Assembly: GCF_023546765.1 (NCBI RefSeq)
Contig: NZ_CP097484.1
Location: forward strand, 4,905,501-4,969,500
DNA: 64,000 bases
From: Methylobacterium tardum
GTDB taxonomy: Bacteria; Pseudomonadota; Alphaproteobacteria; Rhizobiales; Beijerinckiaceae
Direction: 5' to 3'
The notes under the pieces were generated by a model, which saw nothing but the letters and a program-made list of their open reading frames with translations, was not told where the DNA came from and made no database searches. Of this stretch, positions 53,038 to 62,305 are shown piece by piece (positions within the stretch are counted from its first letter, which is position 1; each line of letters opens with the position of its first letter). The translations under genes and the position numbers were made by a program.

Positions 53038-55290
53038 TCACAGGAGCTTGTCGGGGGTGATCGGCAGGTGGCGCACCCGCTTGCCAGTCGCGTGGAACAC
53101 CGCGTTGGTGATCGCCGCCGCGACGCCGACGATGCCGATCTCGCCGAGCCCCTTCACGCCCAACGGATTCGCCTTGTCCTCCTCGTCCACGAAGATGACG
53201 TCGATGTCGTAGATGTCGGCGTTCACCGGCACGTGGTACTCGCCGAGATTGTGGTTCATGAACCGGCCGATGCGGTGGTCGAGCATCGACTCCTCCTCCA
53301 GCGCCGAGCCGATCCCCATCACCACGCCGCCGAGGATCTGGCTGCGCGCGGTCTTCGGGTTCAGCACCTTGCCGGCCGCGATCGCTGAGACGACCCGGGT
53401 GACCCGGACCTGCCCCAGTTCCTCGTCGACCTTCACCTCCACGAAGATCGCCGAGTGGGTGTAGGCCTCGTATTTCTGATTGAAGTCCTTGTCGGGCCCG
53501 GCCTCCTCGACGGCCTCGACCTTGTCGACGCCGGCCGCCTGCAGCACCTCGACCAGGGAGACGCTGCGGCTCGGATCGCCCGCCACCGAGATGCGCCCGT
53601 CCGAGAACACCGCCCGGTCGAAATCGACGTTGGCGAGGGGCGAGTTCTCCATGGCGCGAGCGAGCTTGAACACCTGCGCGCCGACGTTGCGGCAAGCCTT
53701 CATCACGGCGGTGCCCGAGGAGGCCGCGGTCCAGGATCCACCCGCGACCGGGGCTTCCGGCAGGCGGGTGTCGCCGAGCTTGGTGGTCACCGCGTCCATC
53801 GGCAGGCCGAGGGTGTCGGCGGCGATCTGCGTCAGGATCGTGTAGGTGCCGGTACCGATATCGCCGGTGGAGTTGCCCACCGTGAGGCGGCCGTCCGGCG
53901 TCAGGGTCGCGATGGCACTCGACTGCATCATCATCGATTCCCAGATGCCGGTGGCTACGCCCCAGCCGACCAGCTCCCGCCCCTCGCGGGTGGAGCGGGG
54001 CTCGGGGTTGCGCTTGGCCCAGCCGAAGCGCTCGGAGCCGAGCTCAAAGCAGCGCCGCAGCTCCTTCGAGCCGAACGGCTTGCCCTCGGCGGTGGCGTCG
54101 GATTCGGCGTAGTTCTTCAGCCGCAGGGCGATCGGGTCGAGCTTGGTCGCGTAGGCGAGTTCGTCCATCGCGGTCTCGATGGCGAAGACGCCGGTCACCG
54201 CGCCGGGGGCGCGCATGTCGCCGGGGGTCGGCGTGTCGAGCTTCACCAGGCGGTAGCCCAGGGCGACGTTGTCACATTTGTACAGAACGCCCGACCAGTT
54301 GACGACGACCTCCTGGTAATCCTCGTATTGCGAGGTGCCCTGGACGGCGTCGTGCCGGAGCGCCGTCAGCCTGCCGTCCGGCTCGGCGCCGAGCGCAATC
54401 GTCTGCAGCGCCTCGGACCGGTAGGTGAAGCTCCACATCTGGTCGCGGGCCAGGGTGACCCGCACGGAGCGCTTCAGCTCTTGGGCGGCCAGCATCGCCA
54501 GGAACAGCTGGTATTGCGGGCGCAGGCCCGAGCCGAAGCCCCCGCCCAGATAGGGATTGAGCACCCGCACCTGATCGGGCTTCAGGCCGAACACGTTGAC
54601 GAGATACTGGTGGCTGTTCGAGACGCCCTGGATCTTGTCGTAGACCGTGTAGGTGCCGTCCTCCTCGACCACCACCGTCGAGGCGTGCGGCTCCATCGGG
54701 TTGTGGTGCTCGTCGGCGAGGCTGTATTCGCCCTGCACGCGAATTGCCGCGCTGCCGAACGTCGTGTCGGCGTCGCCCCAGGGTTCCGGCGGCGGCTTGA
54801 TGCCCTCGCGGTTGTAGGGCGGGTGGTAGGCGGTGCCACGCCGGGCCCTCAGATCGGTGCCCGGCTCCTGGGTCTCGTAGCTGACCCGGACCAGGGAGGC
54901 GGCGTAGCGCGCCGTCTCGAAATCCTCGGCGACCACCAGGGCGACGGGCTGGCCGCTGAACACGATCAGGTCGTCGTAGAGGGCGCGGAACGGCGAGCCG
55001 GGAGGCGCCACCTGGTCCTGGAAGTTCTTGTCCCGCCACGCGGTGCGCGGCCGGTTCTCGTGGGTGAGCACCTTCAGGACGCCCGGCACGGCCTCGGCCT
55101 CGGCGGAATCGATGGCGGTGATCCGGCCCTTGGCGATCGCACTCGACACGATGTAGCCGTAGGCGAGGTCGGGGGCGGCGAACTCGCCCGCGTACTTGGC
55201 GAGGCCGGTGACCTTGGCGGGCCCGTCGATGCGGCTGCGCGGGCTGCCGACGAAGGTGTCGTGGCCGGTGGAGCTGAAGGTCTGGGTCAT
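53038..55290 (-). CDS. Xanthine dehydrogenase family molybdopterin-binding subunit (PaoC/YagR-like)
   Basis: A 750-residue large subunit. It starts MTQTFSSTGHDTFVGSPRSR. Domains: residues about 18-125 form the fused 'hammerhead' (SRIDGPAKVTGLAKYAGEFA), and the remainder binds molybdopterin (YLGGGFGSGLRPQYQLFLAM; GDMRAPGAVTGVFAIETAMD). The catalytic Glu near the C-terminus is in GVKGLGEIGIVGVAAAITNA. Family members oxidise aldehydes or purines with water as oxygen donor. It is the last gene of an operon with FAD and 2Fe-2S subunits. Resemblance to PaoC suggests aromatic aldehyde oxidation; substrate not proven. Confidence 0.93.
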   Translation of the reverse strand: MTQTFSSTGHDTFVGSPRSRIDGPAKVTGLAKYAGEFAAPDLAYGYIVSSAIAKGRITAIDSAEAEAVPGVLKVLTHENRPRTAWRDKNFQDQVAPPGSPFRALYDDLIVFSGQPVALVVAEDFETARYAASLVRVSYETQEPGTDLRARRGTAYHPPYNREGIKPPPEPWGDADTTFGSAAIRVQGEYSLADEHHNPMEPHASTVVVEEDGTYTVYDKIQGVSNSHQYLVNVFGLKPDQVRVLNPYLGGGFGSGLRPQYQLFLAMLAAQELKRSVRVTLARDQMWSFTYRSEALQTIALGAEPDGRLTALRHDAVQGTSQYEDYQEVVVNWSGVLYKCDNVALGYRLVKLDTPTPGDMRAPGAVTGVFAIETAMDELAYATKLDPIALRLKNYAESDATAEGKPFGSKELRRCFELGSERFGWAKRNPEPRSTREGRELVGWGVATGIWESMMMQSSAIATLTPDGRLTVGNSTGDIGTGTYTILTQIAADTLGLPMDAVTTKLGDTRLPEAPVAGGSWTAASSGTAVMKACRNVGAQVFKLARAMENSPLANVDFDRAVFSDGRISVAGDPSRSVSLVEVLQAAGVDKVEAVEEAGPDKDFNQKYEAYTHSAIFVEVKVDEELGQVRVTRVVSAIAAGKVLNPKTARSQILGGVVMGIGSALEEESMLDHRIGRFMNHNLGEYHVPVNADIYDIDVIFVDEEDKANPLGVKGLGEIGIVGVAAAITNAVFHATGKRVRHLPITPDKLL

Positions 55291-55298
55291 GGCGGGCC

Positions 55299-56306
55299 CT
55301 ACTGGATGCGCTTGTCGCTGAGCGACTGGGGCGTGCCGGCGGCGGCCTGTTCGAGGCCGCGCACGATGGCGCGCCGGGCGAGATCGATCTTGAAGCCGTT
55401 GGTGGCCTGCGGCTTGGCCTCGGCGACGATCAGGTCGGCTGCCGCCTGGAAGCTCTCGCGGGTGGCGGGCCTGCCCTCCAGCAGCGCCTCGGCCTCGCGG
55501 TTGCGCCAGGGCTTGTGGGCGACGCCGCCAAGGGCGAGACGGGCGGTCTTCACCGTGTCGCCGTCGAGCTCCAGGCCCGCCGCCACCGAGACCAGCGCGA
55601 AAGCGTAGGACAGGCGGTCGCGCAGCTTCAGATAGGTGAAGTGCTGCGGGAAGCGGCTCTCCGGCAGGTCGACAGAGACGATGATCTCGCCGGGGGTAAG
55701 ATTGGTATCCTTCTCCGGCGTGTCGCCCGGCAGGCGGTGGAACTCCGAGAACGGGATCGACCGGTCGCCCTGCGGTCCGCTCACCTGCACGGTCGCCTCC
55801 AGGGCGGCCAGCGCGATGCACATGTCGGAGGGGTGGGTGGCGATGCAGTGCTCGCTCGTCCCGAAGATCGCGTGGATGCGGGTCATCCCGCCGATCGCCG
55901 AGCAGCCGGAGCCGGGCTCGCGCTTGTTGCAGGGCGTGGCCACGTCGTAGAAATAGTAGCAGCGGGTCCGCTGGAGCAGGTTGCCGCCGGTCGAGGCGGC
56001 GTTGCGCAGCTGCGCCGAGGCGCCGGCCAGGATGGCGTTGCGCAGCAGCGGATAACGCGCCGTGACCCTTTCGTCGTAGGCCACCTTGGCGTTGGTCGCG
56101 AGCGCCCCGATCCGGAGGCCGCCCGCATGGTCCTCGATCTGGTCGAGGGGCAGGCGGGTGATGTCGATCAGCCGGCCCGGCTTCTCGACCTCGTACTTCA
56201 TCAGGTCGATCAGGTTTGTGCCGCCGGCGATGAAGCGCGCACCCGCCCCGAAAGCCTGCACCGCCTCCGCCACCGTGCCGGCGCGGACGTAATCGAAGCG
56301 GTTCAT
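55299..56306 (-). CDS. FAD-binding subunit of molybdenum hydroxylase (PaoB/YagS-like)
   Basis: A 335-residue subunit. The FAD site is ARFIAGGTNLIDLMKYEVEK and SAQLRNAASTGGNLLQRTRC. Uncommonly for the family, it has an extra Cys cluster, RCYYFYDVATPCNKREPGSG followed by CSAIGG, as in E. coli PaoB, where such cysteines hold a [4Fe-4S] cluster. It starts with an ATG overlapping the 2Fe-2S gene stop by 4 bases and ends 9 bases before the large subunit. It passes electrons between the other cofactors and the acceptor. Confidence 0.92.
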   Translation of the reverse strand: MNRFDYVRAGTVAEAVQAFGAGARFIAGGTNLIDLMKYEVEKPGRLIDITRLPLDQIEDHAGGLRIGALATNAKVAYDERVTARYPLLRNAILAGASAQLRNAASTGGNLLQRTRCYYFYDVATPCNKREPGSGCSAIGGMTRIHAIFGTSEHCIATHPSDMCIALAALEATVQVSGPQGDRSIPFSEFHRLPGDTPEKDTNLTPGEIIVSVDLPESRFPQHFTYLKLRDRLSYAFALVSVAAGLELDGDTVKTARLALGGVAHKPWRNREAEALLEGRPATRESFQAAADLIVAEAKPQATNGFKIDLARRAIVRGLEQAAAGTPQSLSDKRIQ

Positions 56307-56827
56307 CGGGCGCCTCCCTGCATGACGTCCTCGATGGCGTCGGCGATGTTGGTGTAGGCGCCGCAACGGCAGATGTTGCCGCTCATCGCCTCGCGGATCT
56401 CGTCGCGGGTGTGGGCATGGCCCTCGTTCATCAGGCCCACCGACGAGCAGAGCTGGCCCGGCGTGCAGTAGCCGCACTGGAAGGCGTCGTGCTCGATGAA
56501 CGCCTCCTGGATCGGGTGGAGGGCGTTGCTGCCCGCCCGATCGCCGAGGCTGGCGAGGCCCTCGACCGTGGTGATCTCGGCGCCGTCCTTCATCACGGCG
56601 AGCGTCAGGCAGGAATTCACCCGGGTGCCGTTCACCAGCACCGTGCAGGCGCCGCACTGGCCGTGGTCGCAGCCCTTCTTGGTGCCGGTCAGGTCGAGGC
56701 GCTCGCGCAGCAGGTCGAGCAGCGTGGTCCAGGGGGCGACCTGAAGTTCGCGCCGCTGCCCGTTGATCGTGAGCGTGATGCCGATGGGCGTGTCCGCCGA
56801 CACGGGCGGCTGTGTCTCGAGGCGCAT
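56303..56827 (-). CDS. 2Fe-2S subunit of molybdenum hydroxylase (PaoA/YagT-like)
   Basis: A 174-residue subunit. The first cluster motif is KKGCDHGQCGACTVLVNGTR with a further Cys in VNSCLTLAV. The second is AFQCGYCTPGQLCSSVGLMN and GNICRCGAYTNIADAIEDVM. I chose the ATG at 56827. No Tat signal is visible, in contrast to PaoA, whose complex is periplasmic, so this complex is probably cytoplasmic unless the start lies further upstream. First gene of the three-gene operon, overlapping the FAD subunit. Confidence 0.92.
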   Translation of the reverse strand: MRLETQPPVSADTPIGITLTINGQRRELQVAPWTTLLDLLRERLDLTGTKKGCDHGQCGACTVLVNGTRVNSCLTLAVMKDGAEITTVEGLASLGDRAGSNALHPIQEAFIEHDAFQCGYCTPGQLCSSVGLMNEGHAHTRDEIREAMSGNICRCGAYTNIADAIEDVMQGGAR

Positions 56828-57068
56828 GGTGTCGTCCACGGTCTGTGCCGGCCGGGGCCGGGCGGGGAGCAGAGGGAGCGGCGACGGGGGCGGCGCGCGG
56901 GTGCCGGCCGGCCATTCGGTCGATAACCATTCCAATCTGTCCCTGTTCCGCTTGGTGCGTCGCAGGCCTCCGGCGGACCGGGCGTCGAAGATCGGACATT
57001 GCCGCGCCGGCTGTGCCTCGGGTAACGCTCGTCCCCGCAGAATCCACGCCGCACCCCGGAGTCCCCCG

Positions 57069-58454
57069 ATGGCCGCGCTCGACGCGATCCTCAACGACAT
57101 CGACACGGATCTGGAGAACGCCCTGGAGCGGCTGTTCGCCTTCCTGCGGATCCCGTCGATCTCCACCGATCCGGCCTATGCCGGGCATTGCCGCGAGGCC
57201 GCTGCCTGGCTCGCCCAGGACCTGACCGCGCTGGGCTTCGACACCTCCGTGGAGGAGACCTCGCTCCACCCGGTGGTCCTGGCCCACAAGCCGAAGCCGG
57301 GAGCGCCGCACGTCCTGTTCTACGGCCATTACGACGTGCAGCCGGTCGACCCCCTGGACCTGTGGAAGACGCCGCCCTTCGAGCCGCACATCGCCAACGA
57401 CGGCCAGGGCGGCAAGAAGATCGTCGGGCGCGGCGCCTCCGACGACAAGGGTCAGGTGATGACCTTCGTGGAAGCCTGCCGGGCCTATATCGCCATGCAC
57501 GGCGAGTTGCCCTGCGGCGTCACGATCCTGATCGAGGGCGCGGAGGAGAGCGGATCGCAGGGGCTGCCGGAATGGGTCGCGGCCAATCGCGAAAGGCTCG
57601 GCTGCGACGTGGTGCTGGTCTGCGACACCGGCATGTGGGACCGGAAGACCCCGGCCATCACCTCGTCGCTGCGCGGCCTCGCCTATTTCGAGGTGAAGGT
57701 CACCTGCGCCGACCGCGACCTGCATTCCGGCTTCTTCGGGGGCGCGGCGCGCAACCCGATCCACGTGCTCGCCAAGATCATCGCCGACCTGCACGATTCC
57801 GACGGGCGGGTGACGATTCCGGGCTTCTACGAGGGCGTGCACGAGCGCCCGGCCGAGGTGCTGGAGCAGTGGCGCGGCCTCGGCCTGACGCCCGAGACGC
57901 TCCTCGGCCCGATCGGCCTCAAGGAGCCCGCGGGCGAGCGCGGGCGGATGCCGATCGAGCTGGTGCAGTCGCGGCCCTCCTGCGACGCCAACGGCATCAT
58001 CGGCGGCTATACCGGCGAGGGCACCAAGACGGTGATCGCCTCCACCGCCTCCGCCAAGGTCTCGTTCCGCCTCGTGGACGACCAAGATCCGAAGCGGCTC
58101 GCCGAGAGCTTCGAGGCCTTCGTGCGCGCGCGGGTGCCTTCGGACTGCCAGGTCGAAGTCATCACCTACAAGGGCTCGCGGGCGATCAGCCTGCCCTTCG
58201 ACATGCCGCAGCTCGAGGCCGCCAAGGCGGCGCTGCAGGACGAGTGGGGCGTGCCGGCCGTCACCGTCGGCGCCGGCGGCTCGATCCCGATCGTCGGCGA
58301 CTTTAAGCGGATCCTCGGGCGCGACACCCTGCTGATCGGTTTCGGCCTCGGCGATGACCGCATCCACTCGCCCAACGAGAAGTACGACCTGACGAGCTTC
58401 CACAAGGGCACGCGCTCCTGGGCGCGGATCCTCGCGGCCCTCGGCCAGGGCTGA
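57069..58454 (+). CDS. M20 family dipeptidase
   Basis: A 461-residue dizinc peptidase. Metal and catalytic motifs are intact: VLFYGHYDVQPVDPLDLWKT (His, Asp), GRGASDDKGQVMTFVEACRA (bridging Asp), ILIEGAEESGSQGLPEWVAA (catalytic Glu pair), VVLVCDTGMWDRKTPAITSS and, at the end, DDRIHSPNEKYDLTSFHKGT (His). It belongs to the carnosinase-like branch that cleaves dipeptides. It is divergent from the molybdenum hydroxylase operon (start codons 241 bases apart). Unlike the decayed M20 gene at 18550 it is intact. Confidence 0.93.
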   Translation: MAALDAILNDIDTDLENALERLFAFLRIPSISTDPAYAGHCREAAAWLAQDLTALGFDTSVEETSLHPVVLAHKPKPGAPHVLFYGHYDVQPVDPLDLWKTPPFEPHIANDGQGGKKIVGRGASDDKGQVMTFVEACRAYIAMHGELPCGVTILIEGAEESGSQGLPEWVAANRERLGCDVVLVCDTGMWDRKTPAITSSLRGLAYFEVKVTCADRDLHSGFFGGAARNPIHVLAKIIADLHDSDGRVTIPGFYEGVHERPAEVLEQWRGLGLTPETLLGPIGLKEPAGERGRMPIELVQSRPSCDANGIIGGYTGEGTKTVIASTASAKVSFRLVDDQDPKRLAESFEAFVRARVPSDCQVEVITYKGSRAISLPFDMPQLEAAKAALQDEWGVPAVTVGAGGSIPIVGDFKRILGRDTLLIGFGLGDDRIHSPNEKYDLTSFHKGTRSWARILAALGQG

Positions 58455-58473
58455 TCTCAGCAGAGGGCTGATC

Positions 58474-59178
58474 TCAGCGGGCGGGAGCCGCCCGCATCTT
58501 CCCGTCGATCCAGGCCCAGAGGGCCCGGACCTCCTCGGCGGCCGGGCTGCCGGGGGCGAATTCCGTGACGCCGAGCCCGGTCGCCAGGGCGTCCTGGTGG
58601 TCGACCCGGTGGATGATCCCGGGCTCGGCCAGCACGCCCAGCGCCCGCAGCTGCGCCGCGTAGGCGCCGGTGCGCGGCGAGGGCGGCGGCGGACACTGGT
58701 TCAGCACCAGGGCCAGCCGCTCCCGCAGCCCGAGGCCGACGAGCGCCTGGAGCGTCGGCCGGGCGGCCACGATGTCGAGCCGGGAGGGGCGGACCGGCAT
58801 CAGCACGAAGTCGGCATCCTTCAGGGCGGGCGCGAGCCCGGCGGAGCTGCCGGCGGTGTCGAGCACCGCGAGCGTCGTGCCCTGCTCGGCAAGGATGCCC
58901 AGGATCTCCGGGAGCTGGCCCATTTCCCAGGGCTGGACCCGGTCGACTGCGACGGAATCGTCCCGCCTCAGGGCGCCCCAGCCGGCCAGCGAACCCTGGG
59001 GGTCGAGGTCGAGGGCGGTGACGTGCTCGCCGGCCTCCGCGGCGGCAATGGCCAAGGACGCCGCCAGCGTGGTCTTCCCGGTGCCGCCCTTCTGAACCGC
59101 CACGGCGAGAATCCGCAGCGGTCGGCCCGCTTGCTCCGGCACGGTATCCGGCTCCCGTTCGGATCCTTCTGGATCCAT
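58474..59178 (-). CDS. ParA family ATPase (orphan)
   Basis: A 234-residue P-loop protein. The deviant Walker A is AVQKGGTGKTTLAASLAIAA, followed by the A' motif VTALDLDPQGSLAGW and the Walker B-like LAVLDTAGSSAGL. These are hallmarks of ParA/MinD ATPases that position plasmids, chromosomes or protein cargo. No parB, parS or plasmid gene is adjacent, so it is probably an orphan cargo-positioning ATPase. It converges on the M20 dipeptidase, whose stop is 19 bases away. Confidence 0.9.
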   Translation of the reverse strand: MDPEGSEREPDTVPEQAGRPLRILAVAVQKGGTGKTTLAASLAIAAAEAGEHVTALDLDPQGSLAGWGALRRDDSVAVDRVQPWEMGQLPEILGILAEQGTTLAVLDTAGSSAGLAPALKDADFVLMPVRPSRLDIVAARPTLQALVGLGLRERLALVLNQCPPPPSPRTGAYAAQLRALGVLAEPGIIHRVDHQDALATGLGVTEFAPGSPAAEEVRALWAWIDGKMRAAPAR

Positions 59179-59873
59179 GCGCGTCCCACCTCTCCGATGC
59201 CATGCTCGGATCGCCGGGAACGGCGCCGGGCCGGGACTTCCTTGTCCGGAGCCCGATGGCGCGCAATCCCCATACTGGCGATCGTAGCCCAGGTATCATG
59301 ACGATGAGATCATGCACACCCGAACCCAGTGCCTAATCCTTTCGGCATCGATCCCACTCAGCAGATCGGCGACTTGCGGCACCCGAAATAGGGCAGAGGA
59401 CCGGACGAGCATTTTGCGTCCGCAATAATTCCAGTTCTTCCAAAATTCACAATACCATTTGAACAGATATAGTTAATCTATTGCAGTTATCAGCACACAT
59501 TTTTTGAATGAATATCATTTAAAATTTACAAAATATTGCCGCGCCGATCGTGCCCTGACACATCGTGGGTCGGGCCGATGCGCCCGCTTGCGCAACGAGG
59601 ATGTTTAAGCACCTCCGGCCGAGGCCGCCTCTCCTCGTGGCCTTCCACCGGATTGACGCTTCCGATGCGGCGCGCGCCCTCCCCTTCTCTGTGGGGTAGG
59701 CGAGACGCGGCCCAGGCCGCCCCTTGTTCCGGCATAGAACTGCGAAGCCGGCAGCCCGCACGCGGGCCTCGGGCGGCCCGGGGCCGAGACAAGCCGCCGT
59801 CCGAGCGGGACCGTGCGGCAGCCTTGCGCTACCGCACATGCGAATCGGCGCGGTTCCGGCCAAGAAGGCCGCC
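59179..59873. other. Long gene-free region with an AT-rich core
   Basis: About 695 bases. From about 59420 to 59540 the sequence is strikingly A/T-rich (ATTCACAATACC, TAGTTAATCTATTGC, TTTTTTGAATGAATATC, AATTTACAAAATATTGCC), whereas flanks exceed 65 percent GC. No gene with a good start fits. It could be a promoter or nucleoid-protein-bound region driving the ami-like locus, or a scar of inserted DNA. The right part, from 59590, is GC-rich and probably contains the leader of the MEKHLA gene. Confidence 0.5.
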
Positions 59874-60317
59874 ATGAGCGACCTCTCGCACGATCCCGAT
59901 TTCTTCGCCGTGCTCACCAGCAGCTACGCGCGGCGGCTCGGTGAAGCCCTGGTGCCGGACGGGGCGGACGCGGCCTGGCTCTACGAGCAGGCGCCCTTCG
60001 TGGTGCTGGCCCACGACGGCGCCGCGGATCCGCGCTTTATCTACGCCAACCGGGCCGCGCAGGCCTGCTTCGGCTACACGCGGGCGGAGCTCGTCGGTCT
60101 GCCGTCACGGCTCTCGGCGGAGGCGCCCGAGCGCGCCGAGCGGCAACGGCTCCTCGACGCGGTCACCCGGGACGGCTTCAGCCGCGGCTATCGTGGCCTG
60201 CGCATCGCCAGGGACGGACGGCGGTTCTGGATCGAGCGGGCGGTGGTCTGGCAGCTCGACCGCGACGGCGTCATCGTCGGTCAGGCCGCGACGTTCTCGG
60301 AGTGGCGCGACGCCTGA
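59874..60317 (+). CDS. MEKHLA domain-containing protein
   Basis: A 147-residue, PAS-related MEKHLA protein. It starts MSDLSHDPDFFAVLTSSYAR; the core is WLYEQAPFVVLAHDGAADPR and FIYANRAAQACFGYTRAELV, then SRLSAEAPERAERQRLLDAV. Bacterial MEKHLA proteins are single-domain, probable ligand or redox sensors. It precedes amiC by 147 bases on the same strand, so it may belong to the same regulon. The ATG at 59874 was chosen; an upstream ATG at 59838 would add 12 residues. Confidence 0.85.
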   Translation: MSDLSHDPDFFAVLTSSYARRLGEALVPDGADAAWLYEQAPFVVLAHDGAADPRFIYANRAAQACFGYTRAELVGLPSRLSAEAPERAERQRLLDAVTRDGFSRGYRGLRIARDGRRFWIERAVVWQLDRDGVIVGQAATFSEWRDA

Positions 60318-60464
60318 CGGCGGGCAGAAGCCGGCGCGATCCGGCCGCACGCCACCACCATTGCCGCCAAGGCGGCTTGCTTCCCAAGATCGCCGCGCCT
60401 GCGATAGGACGGGGCTGCGCGCAGCGGAAAGCTGGGCGGACCGCCACAGCACCGCGAGGATGCC

Positions 60465-61619
60465 ATGCCAGGCCGGGACGAAGCGACTTGGCGCGTCGGC
60501 GTCCTGTTTTCCCGCAGCGGCGTCAGCGGCATCACCGAGACCGAGCATTTCCTCGGCACCGCCCTGGCGATCGAGGAGATCAACACGGCGGGCGGCGTGC
60601 TCGGGCGCCCGATCGCGCCGATCTGCTACGATCCGGCCGGCGACACCGACGCCTACCGTGCCTACGCCCGCCGGATGCTCGCCGAGGATGGCGCCGAGGT
60701 GGTGTTCGGCTGCTCGCTCTCGGCCAGCCGCAAGTCGGTGCTGTCGACCGTGGAGCGGCACAACGGCCTGCTCTGGTACCCGTCGATCTACGAGGGTTTC
60801 GAGTATTCGGAGAACATCGTCTACACCGGCGCGACCCTCAACCAGAACGTCTTCGCCCTCGCCGACTACCTCCTCCAAGAGCACGGCCCGCGGATCTTCC
60901 TGATCGGATCGGACTACATCTACCCGCGCGAGTCGAACCGGGTGATGCGCGACCTCATCGAGGCCAAGGGCGGGACCATCGTCGGCGAACTCTACGCGCC
61001 CCTCGACGCGGACGACGCCGCCCACGCCGCGATGATCACCGAGATCCGCCACGCCGCGCCGGACGCGGTGTTCTCGACCGTGGTCGGGCGTGGCGCCGAG
61101 CGCCTCTACCGCGCCTATGCCGGATCCGGGATCGACCGGACCCGCTGCCCGATCGCCAGCCTAACCCTGGCGGAGGGTCAGATCCGCGCGATCGGTCCCG
61201 AACTCTGCAGCGGCCACGTCCTCGCGGCCTCCTATTTCTCGGCGCTCGCGGGCGATGCCAACCGGCGCTTCGTGGAGGCCTTCCAGGCCCGGTTCGGGGC
61301 CGAGCGGCCGACCAGCATGTGGTCGGAGACGGCCTACGCGCAGGTCCACCTCTTCGCCCAGGCGCTCACAGAGGCCGGAACGCTCGACGCCGAGCGCCTC
61401 GGCGCGGCGGCCCTGCGGCAGCGGATCGCCGCGCCCGAGGGCGAGCTGGCCTTCGACGGCGAGACGCGACACATCTGGCTCACCCCCGGCATCGGGGTCG
61501 CCCGCAGCGACGGGCAGTTCGACGTCGTCTGGCGGGCGCGCCGGCCGGTGCGGCCCGATCCCTACCTCGCGTGGTCCCGCTTCGAGACGAATTGGCTGGA
61601 CGAGGGGATGGCCGCGTGA
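60465..61619 (+). CDS. amiC: AmiC-like amide-sensing periplasmic-binding-fold regulator
   Basis: A 384-residue protein without signal peptide, so cytoplasmic. It has the two-lobed type I binding fold: WRVGVLFSRSGVSGITETEH, AIEEINTAGGVLGRPIAPIC, VVFGCSLSASRKSVLSTVER, HNGLLWYPSIYEGFEYSENI and NQNVFALADYLLQEHGPRIF. These match Pseudomonas AmiC, which binds amides and in their absence holds the antiterminator AmiR inactive. The stop overlaps the GTG of amiR by 4 bases, so the partners are co-translated. It shares ancestry with the exported binding protein at 63300. Confidence 0.9.
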   Translation: MPGRDEATWRVGVLFSRSGVSGITETEHFLGTALAIEEINTAGGVLGRPIAPICYDPAGDTDAYRAYARRMLAEDGAEVVFGCSLSASRKSVLSTVERHNGLLWYPSIYEGFEYSENIVYTGATLNQNVFALADYLLQEHGPRIFLIGSDYIYPRESNRVMRDLIEAKGGTIVGELYAPLDADDAAHAAMITEIRHAAPDAVFSTVVGRGAERLYRAYAGSGIDRTRCPIASLTLAEGQIRAIGPELCSGHVLAASYFSALAGDANRRFVEAFQARFGAERPTSMWSETAYAQVHLFAQALTEAGTLDAERLGAAALRQRIAAPEGELAFDGETRHIWLTPGIGVARSDGQFDVVWRARRPVRPDPYLAWSRFETNWLDEGMAA

Positions 61620-62242
61620 CCGCGCCCGCCCGCAAGATCCTGGACGACCTGCGGCGGGCGCGCGCCCTCGTCATCCATCCCCGCGACGAGGAGGCCGCCG
61701 CGCTCCTGGAGCAGCTGCGCCGCCTCGGCTGCGCGGTCTCGCTCGCCTGGCCGCCGCCCGCCGCGCTGCCGCCCGACATCGACACGCTGTTCATCCAGCT
61801 CGACGACGCGCAGGTGATGCACCTCCTGCCGTCGATCGAGGAGATCGAACCCGCCGTCATCGCCATCGTCGCCTACGAGAGCCCGACCTCCCTGAAGGCG
61901 ATCGCCGACGTCAACGCCCACGGCGTGCTCAACAAGCCGCTCCATCCGCGCGGCGTGCTGACCCAGTTCGCCCTGGCCCGCTACCGGCGCGGCTACGAGG
62001 GCCGGCTGATCAGCAAGATCAACCGGCTGGAGGAGACCATGAAGGGCCGCCGCACCGTCGAGAAGGCGGTCCGGCTGCTCGTGGACCTCAACCGGATCGA
62101 CGAGGACGCCGCCTACAAGATGCTCCGGGACCGGGCCACCGCCTCCCGGGTGCCGATGGCGAGCGTCGCCGAGAGCGTGGTCGCGGCGCACGAGGCGATG
62201 AGCGGTCTCGGCCTGCGCATCGCGTTGGCGGAAAAGACCTGA
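61616..62242 (+). CDS. amiR: AmiR-like ANTAR antiterminator
   Basis: A 208-residue protein with a GTG start. The N-terminal two-thirds is a pseudo-receiver lacking the phospho-Asp (TLFIQLDDAQVMHLLPSIEE). A coiled-coil helix (about 125-150) leads to the C-terminal ANTAR domain, NRLEETMKGRRTVEKAVRLL, VDLNRIDEDAAYKMLRDRAT. ANTAR proteins bind paired RNA hairpins and prevent termination. It overlaps amiC, and its likely target is the leader at 62306-62400 directly downstream. Confidence 0.9.
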   Translation: MTAPARKILDDLRRARALVIHPRDEEAAALLEQLRRLGCAVSLAWPPPAALPPDIDTLFIQLDDAQVMHLLPSIEEIEPAVIAIVAYESPTSLKAIADVNAHGVLNKPLHPRGVLTQFALARYRRGYEGRLISKINRLEETMKGRRTVEKAVRLLVDLNRIDEDAAYKMLRDRATASRVPMASVAESVVAAHEAMSGLGLRIALAEKT

Positions 62243-62305
62243 TCGCAGCAGCCTGCCGCAATTATGGTCTTGCGGTCCGTCTTGTGACGCGTATCGTCGT
62301 CTTAT

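Noticed and set aside
53455..55608. 717-codon open frame on the plus strand
   Set aside because: Antisense to the molybdopterin subunit; only Gly/Arg/His-rich shadow sequence.
58474..59178. Plasmid partition locus
   Set aside because: The ParA-like gene has no parB, parS-like repeats or replication gene beside it and neighbours are chromosomal in character.
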